This document shows, in pieces, positions 59,042 to 64,000 of a stretch of 64,000 nucleotides of DNA. The stretch lies in contig NC_080042.1 in the NCBI RefSeq assembly GCF_012489685.1, forward strand, positions 17,436,150 through 17,500,149, in the 5' to 3' direction. Each line of letters opens with the position of its first letter. Position 1 is the first letter of the stretch. The translations under genes and the position numbers were made by a program. The notes below the pieces were generated by a model that was given only the letters and a program-made list of their open reading frames with translations, ran no database searches and was not told where the DNA came from. Source of the stretch: Lotus japonicus. Taxonomy: Eukaryota; Streptophyta; Magnoliopsida; Fabales; Fabaceae.

Positions 59042-60433
59042 TGTTGGTCAATCTGCAAGTGTACAGAAACCTCCGGGTTTTAAAATATCGAACCACAGGG
59101 ATTGTGAGTGAGAATTGTGGATTTAAGCCTAAAGTTTGCAACTTCTTAAAACAGTAAAATTCTGAAATTGGTTTTGAATATTTGTGACAAAGGTTTTGCA
59201 AAAGAGCAATGTTGAAAATGTTGAAATTAACAATTGATGGAAAATTTCCTTGGGTTGTTGATCATCTAATCCACTTTAGTCCACCTATCCTATGCATGTG
59301 ACATCCTGATTTCTCTCTTGTTGCTTTAGCCCATGTACTTACTAGTTGATACCTCACAAAAGTAATTCTCTCAAATTGAAAGTTCAGCCCAATTCCTTGT
59401 GTACTTAATCATTCATAAGAGGTTTTTAAGCATACATATTCAGGCCAACAAAATCCTACCCTCACTCTATTCCTAGAAGCAAGCATAGAAGGACCTATTC
59501 CAATTCATGTCCCTAAATCATAACAAACTTCCATTTGATTATAATCTAGCCTATAGCAAGGGTGCACCAAAGCTAAACATGCATAATGGAATTGAAATAC
59601 AAGGTAAATCAATAACTCATGCATAGAGATAGGATTTAACAAACTAAAATTTCATAGAATCTCTTAACACAAAGCAAAAAAGGGAACTAGCCACTCATGG
59701 CTAGTGAATTCATACAGAAAATGTAATAAGAACCTGAGAGAAATACAAGTTGGAAGCCTTCCTACAGCCCCAAGGTTCTCCTCAGCTCTCAAACTTGATC
59801 TAAAATGTGTAAAATGACTAAGTATTCTGAAGAAATTGGCCTAAGCCTTATTTATAGACATAAAATACAAGTCTGGGCGCTCAGACGCCAATTCAGAGCG
59901 CCTGAGCGCCAATTCCAGGGCAAAAACATGCCTCTGGAAGGCAATTGGCGCCTAGGCGCCAATTCCCAGCGCATGGGCGCCAATTCCAGGACCCTGAATA
60001 AACATAACTAGCGCCTAGGCGCCAATTCCCAGCGCCTAGGCGCTCAAGCTCGCTGGAAAAGACTTTTTGGCTTCTTGTAACCCCTCTTCAAGCCTCTTTA
60101 AGTCCTCCTTCAATTCCATGCTCCTTGGCCTTCTTTTTCCTTCAGTTTCTGGTCTCAAAACCTAACCAACAAGTCAAGGAAAATATCCAGAAGCTCAAAG
60201 AGCTCATTAGCAAAGAGGTCCCTCATATAACATAAGAAAATCATGCAAGTCCTAAACTTTACTTAAAATGCAAGAAAAGTCCCTATAAAACTACAAAATT
60301 AACAAAACAAAGTAAAGACTCAAAGAAAGATAAAAATGCATGAGAATGCATGAAACACTACATGAGACTCAACAAAAAGACTCAAAACAAACAAAGAAAT
60401 GACCCTAAAAACACTACTAAAATAGGGTCATCA
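59042..60433 (-). mobile_element. LTR-like insertion, 1.39 kb, in Sirevirus RNase H
   Basis: TG...CA ends on both strands and the 5-bp duplication TGTGC (59037-59041, 60434-60438) show an LTR integration into the copia RNase H codons. Homologous to 51999-53303 in inverse orientation; TATA equivalent (TTTATAG) at ~59851. No internal domain: solo LTR. It extends ~12 bp beyond the end seen in the first copy (GATTGACCAACA). Confidence 0.8.
59870..60055. repeat. Cluster of GGCGCC-type palindromes (second copy)
   Basis: At least seven copies of a GCGC(C/T)...GGCGC(C/T) unit spaced by CAATTCC(C/A)-type spacers. More copies than in the 52390-52500 cluster, so the array has changed in length. Confidence 0.85.
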
Positions 60434-60438
60434 TGTGC

Positions 60439-61560
60439 TGAATAGGATTTTTGGAAATATTGATTGCACTGAGATTGTCACAATACAATGTCATGACATC
60501 TTGTTCAACATCATACTCCTTGAGCATTTGCTTCATCCACATGAGTTGTGTGCAACTACTTCCAGCAGCAATATACTCTGCTTCTGCGGTTGATAAAGAT
60601 ACACAGTTCTGCTTCTTACTAAACCATGAGATTAGATTATTTCCTAAAAAGAAACAACCTCCTTATGTGCTCTTTCTGTCATCTGCACTACCTGCCCAAT
60701 CTGCATCACAATATCCAACTAAGGAAGAGTTTGTATCATGAGTATAGAGAATACCATAATCACTTGTAGCATTGATGTACTTGATGATTCTCTTTACTTG
60801 CAGTAGATGACTTGCTTTAGGAGCAGCTTGGTATCTGGCACACACACCAACAGCAAAAGTAATGTCAGGTCTACTAGCAGTAAGATACAACAAGCTTCCT
60901 ATCATGCCTCTATAGAGACTTTGATCAACATCTTCTCCCTGCTCATCCTTGGTTAATTTAACATGAGTTGCAGCTGGAGTTCTTTTGTGACCTGACTTCT
61001 CTAAACCAAACTTCTTGACCAAGCCCTTGGCATATTTGCTCAGTGAGATAAACATGGAATCCTCCATTTGCTTCACTTGTAGACCTAGGAAATAACTCAA
61101 CTCACCAACTAAGCTCATTTCAAACTCAGACTTCATTTGTTGAACGAATTGCTCCACCATCGTGTTTGACATCCCTCCAAAAACTATATCATCCACATAG
61201 ATTTGTGCTATCATGAGCTTTCCTTTGTCATTCTTAACAAATAGAATCTTGTCAATTCCTCCCTTGCAATATCCATTACTAACCAGAAATTCAGTAAGCT
61301 TCTCATACCAAGCTCTAGGAGCTTGCTTCAATCCATACAGTGCTTTCCTTAATCTGTATACATAGTCTGGATGATGAGGATCTATGAACCCTGTAGGTTG
61401 CTCTACATATACTTCTTCATTTAAGTAACCATTCAGAAATGCACTCTTGACATCCATCTGGTAGAGTCTGAACTTAAGAAGACATGCAACTCCCAACAAC
61501 AATCTTATAGACTCCAGTCTTGCTACTGGTGCAAAGGTTTCATCAATGTCAATTCCCCTC
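60439..61560 (-). pseudogene. Sirevirus reverse transcriptase and RNase H (N-terminal part)
   Basis: RT motifs: [36 protein letters not shown], and the catalytic YVDDIVFG at ~61188-61199. RNase H begins with GYCDADWAG and continues, after an in-frame TAA near 60664, with a Thr/Glu-rich STAEAEYIA-type segment and a CDN residue set. It ends at the LTR integration site. A frameshift near 61550 separates it from the upstream pol. Confidence 0.85.
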
Positions 61561-63090
61561 TATCTGAGTATACCCCTGAGCAACCAGTCTTGCTTTGTTT
61601 CTGGTGACAATTCCATTTTCATCATACTTGTTTCTGAAAATCCATTTTGTACCAATGATGTTTACTCCTTCAGGTCTTGGTACCAAATTCCAAACTTCAT
61701 TCCTTGTGAACTTATCAAGCTCTTCTTGCATAGAATTTATCCAGTATTCATCAGTAAGAGCTTCTTTGACATTACTAGGTTCTATCTTTGAAATGTAGCA
61801 TCCATGAGCAATAAGACTTCTGGATCTGGTTGTTACTCCCTCTTGAAGCTCACCAATGATATTTTCTTGAGGATGGATCTTTTGAATCCTGATGGATGGG
61901 GCTTTATTCTGTGTAGGAAGCTTGTCTTCATGTTCATTTGTACTTGTACCAGACTCATTGTCGAGGTTCATTGCTGGAGCATCTGCTAGAACATCTGCAC
62001 TATCTTCATCTTCACTGAGATTGGATTCCTTGCTTGCACTAGGCTCATCATCAACACTCACATTTACTGACTCCATCATGGTTTTTGTGCGAGAATTGAA
62101 TACTCTGTAGGCTTTGCTATTTGTTGAGTATCCCATAAATATCCCTACATCACTCTTTGGATCCAACTTTCTTCTTGGTTCACGATCAGCAAGAATATAG
62201 CATTTGCTTCCAAATATATGAAAGTGTTTTACTGTAGGTTTCCAACCTTTCCATATTTCATACTGAGTAAAGGAAGTTCCAGCTCTAATGGTGACTCTGT
62301 TGTGAATGTAGCATGCAGTATTCAAAGCCTCAGCCCAGAACTTAAGAGGAATCTTCTTGGCATGCAACATGACCCTGGCTGACTCCTGAAGAGTTCTATT
62401 CTTTCTTTCAACCATTCCATTCTGTTGTGGTGTGATGGGTGCTGAAAATTCATGATTGATTCCTTCTGATTCACAGAACTCAGAGAATTTAGAATTCTCA
62501 AACTCCCTTCCATTCTCAAGCCTCAGACAGAGGTTCATGAAGATATCAAAAGTTTCTGACTTTTCTCTCATGAATTCTATCCAAGTGTACCAGGAAAAAT
62601 CATCAACACAAACAAACACATATATTTTACCTCCCAAGGTTTCAACCTGCATTGGTCCCATGAGGTCCATGTGCAGTAGTTCCAGTACCTTTGTTGTGGT
62701 ATGATGCTGAAGTTTTGTATGAGATACCTTGGTTTGTTTTCCAATCTTGCATTCTCCACACAGCTTACCTTCACTTATACTCAGCCTAGGCAAATCTCTT
62801 ATGGCTTCTTCAGCAACTATCTTCTGCATACTCTTCAAATTGAGATGACCCAGTTTTTGGTGCCATACATTTAGCTCATCCTCCTTTGTTAACAAGCATC
62901 TAGAGACTTGAGCTATCTCTTGGGGTGTCCACATATAGCAATTATCTTTCGATCTGACTCCTCTCATAAAGACTTTGTCATCTTCTGTAGTTACAATACA
63001 ACCTGCTTTGTTGAATTTCACTTCAAGCCCTTGATCACAGAGTTGGCTTATGCTAATTAGATTAGCAGTTAGATCATTAACCAGAAGCAC
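61549..63090 (-). pseudogene. Sirevirus integrase with missing catalytic-Asp segment, plus RT start
   Basis: 513-codon frame. GAG-pre-integrase and HHCC zinc-binding part: WHQKLGHLNLKSM, CGECKIGKQ. Integrase core: HMDLMGPM (first Asp), VDDFSWYTW, then LCLRLENGREFENS where family members have ~13 more residues including the second catalytic Asp, and VERKNRTL (Glu). The deletion is in frame. The chromodomain-free C-terminus and linker (SASKESNLSEDEDSAD) lead into RT (WNLVPRPEGVNIIGTKWIF). Ends in a frameshift at ~61549. Confidence 0.85.
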
Positions 63091-64000
63091 ATTATTCTAG
63101 TCTGGGGATCCAACATTAACCAGTTTTCCTACCCCTTTAATTTTTCCTTTAGCTCCATCTCCAAATGTGACATAGTTGCTAGAGTGACTTCTGAGATCCT
63201 TCAGATATCCTTTATTTCATGTCATATGTTTTGAGCAACCACTATCAAAGTACCAGTCTTCTCTTGCAGAGGCTCTGAAAGATGTGTAGGCAACTAGACA
63301 AGTAACTTCACTCTTGGGCTTCCATTCTTTCTTCATCTGTGTGACCTTTGAGTTATTAGACCTATCATAAGCTTGAGGATAGCCATACAATTTGAAACAG
63401 TAGGGTTTTATATGTCCATTCCTTCCACAGTAATGACACTTCCAAGGTGTTATTTTGATACTCTTAGTTTGAGACCTCTCATGACGAGGCACATGTCGAG
63501 GCATCGGTCTTGACATCTGATAATTAGCAGGTTTCTTGAATTCAGATTTTTCTACTGCAGCAACAAAATTCTTTGACCCCTTTTGATCTTTCTTGTTTGC
63601 AATTCCATAGTCAAATCCAATTCCCTTCAAGCTTCTTCCCTGCTTACTTGTTTCTTTCAGAATCTCATCTAACATGTCAGAACCACTATTCAACATTCGG
63701 AGTGATTTGTGAGTAGCTTCAAGCTTGCTTTTCCGAATCGCTATTTCCTCTTGTAATTCTGTATTGACTATCATCAGTTTTGCCTTTTCCATAGTGTCAA
63801 CATTTTCAAGTTTAGATTTCCACTTATCACAATCTTCTTTTAGCTTAGCACTGAGTTCTTTCAATCTTTCATTCTGAGTGGAGAGTTGTTCTATTTCACT
63901 TTCCTGTTCTCTTACAAGTTTACAGCCTTCCTCCCATTTGATATGCAACAGCTTGTAAGTCTCAGCAAGTTCCTCATCTGAAATATCTTCATCACTTGTA
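63091..64000 (-). pseudogene. Sirevirus gag C-terminus and protease (runs off window)
   Basis: Glu/Lys-rich coiled region (EQLSTQNERLKEL, LQEEIAIRKSKL), CCHC zinc knuckle CHYCGRNGHIKPYC at ~63399-63440, then the protease active site DSGCSKHMT. Two in-frame stops follow (63217-63219 and 63097-63099) within the protease. The N-terminal gag is outside the window. Confidence 0.85.

Larger units (their letters stand above)
45499..64000. repeat. Tandem segmental duplication, unit 3 (partial)
   Basis: Third direct copy. It is collinear with units 1 and 2 up to 58308. There the others switch to AT-rich DNA while this copy continues into the rest of a Sirevirus-like retrotransposon that runs off the window. 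A private LTR-like insertion splits the antisense ORF at 51999-53303. Whether collinearity with units 1 and 2 resumes after the retrotransposon cannot be seen here. Confidence 0.9.
55563..64000 (-). mobile_element. Sirevirus-like Ty1/copia retrotransposon (unit 3, 5' end outside window)
   Basis: Minus-strand order from right to left: gag, protease, integrase, RT, RNase H, env-like ORF, polypurine tracts, 3' LTR. The order protease-integrase-RT marks Ty1/copia, and an extra long ORF after pol plus repeated polypurine tracts marks the Sirevirus group. pol has at least four reading-frame breaks, an integrase deletion and a nested LTR in RNase H. The 5' LTR and the N-terminal gag lie beyond 64000. 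Candidate 5-bp flank GCGAC at 55558-55562. Confidence 0.85.

Noticed and set aside
59870..60055. CRISPR-like array of palindromic repeats
   Set aside because: The host is a plant; repeats are short, irregularly spaced and lie inside an LTR with a TSD.
59042..60433. Helitron or rolling-circle element
   Set aside because: A 5-bp target duplication and TG...CA ends favour an LTR.

Overview
The window looks like repeat-rich nuclear DNA of a flowering plant (dicot, possibly a legume; the species is not determinable from sequence alone). It is AT-rich between genes, carries an intronless type I (M-type) MADS-box gene family, and is packed with plant LTR retrotransposons: Ty3/gypsy Tat-like, a small chromovirus-like gypsy relic, and Ty1/copia Sirevirus-like.

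The dominant architecture is a direct tandem array. Three copies of one ~22.4-23.1 kb segment lie head to tail: unit 1 = 1-23063, unit 2 = 23064-45498, unit 3 = 45499 onward. Phase is set arbitrarily by the window start; the true duplication junction cannot be placed. Each unit contains, in order: an AT-rich repeat and the 5' LTR of a decayed Tat-like element; a nested ~1.26 kb solo LTR; Tat gag and protease relics; an antisense additional ORF (aORF) with a 'putative gypsy type transposon' domain; the 3' part of a Sirevirus-like element on the minus strand (LTR, polypurine tracts, env-like ORF); an AT-rich repeat; a second Tat-like leader relic; a Ser/Thr/Pro-rich segment of unknown origin; a chromovirus-like gag/LTR relic (minus); the MADS gene (plus); a strong foldback; and retrotransposon-like 3' tails leading into the next unit.

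The units differ by private events. Unit 1 has a 4.42 kb solo LTR inside the last codons of its MADS gene. Unit 2 has a 3.67 kb solo LTR of the same family, in the opposite orientation and upstream of the chromovirus relic; its MADS gene is intact. In unit 3 the Sirevirus-like element continues past the truncation point shared by units 1 and 2, through RNase H, RT, integrase, protease and gag to the window edge. Unit 3 also has two related ~1.3-1.4 kb LTR-like insertions full of GGCGCC-type palindromes. Its MADS copy, if any, lies beyond the window.

The only credible host protein-coding genes are the two MADS genes. Everything else recognisable is retrotransposon-derived and mostly broken; the longest open frames are the Sirevirus env-like ORF (unit 3) and the Tat gag (unit 3). 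Nothing bacterial is present: no operons, CRISPR arrays or ribosome binding sites. No tRNA or rRNA gene was recognised. Pairwise comparisons between units were made by eye; exact divergence values need alignment.
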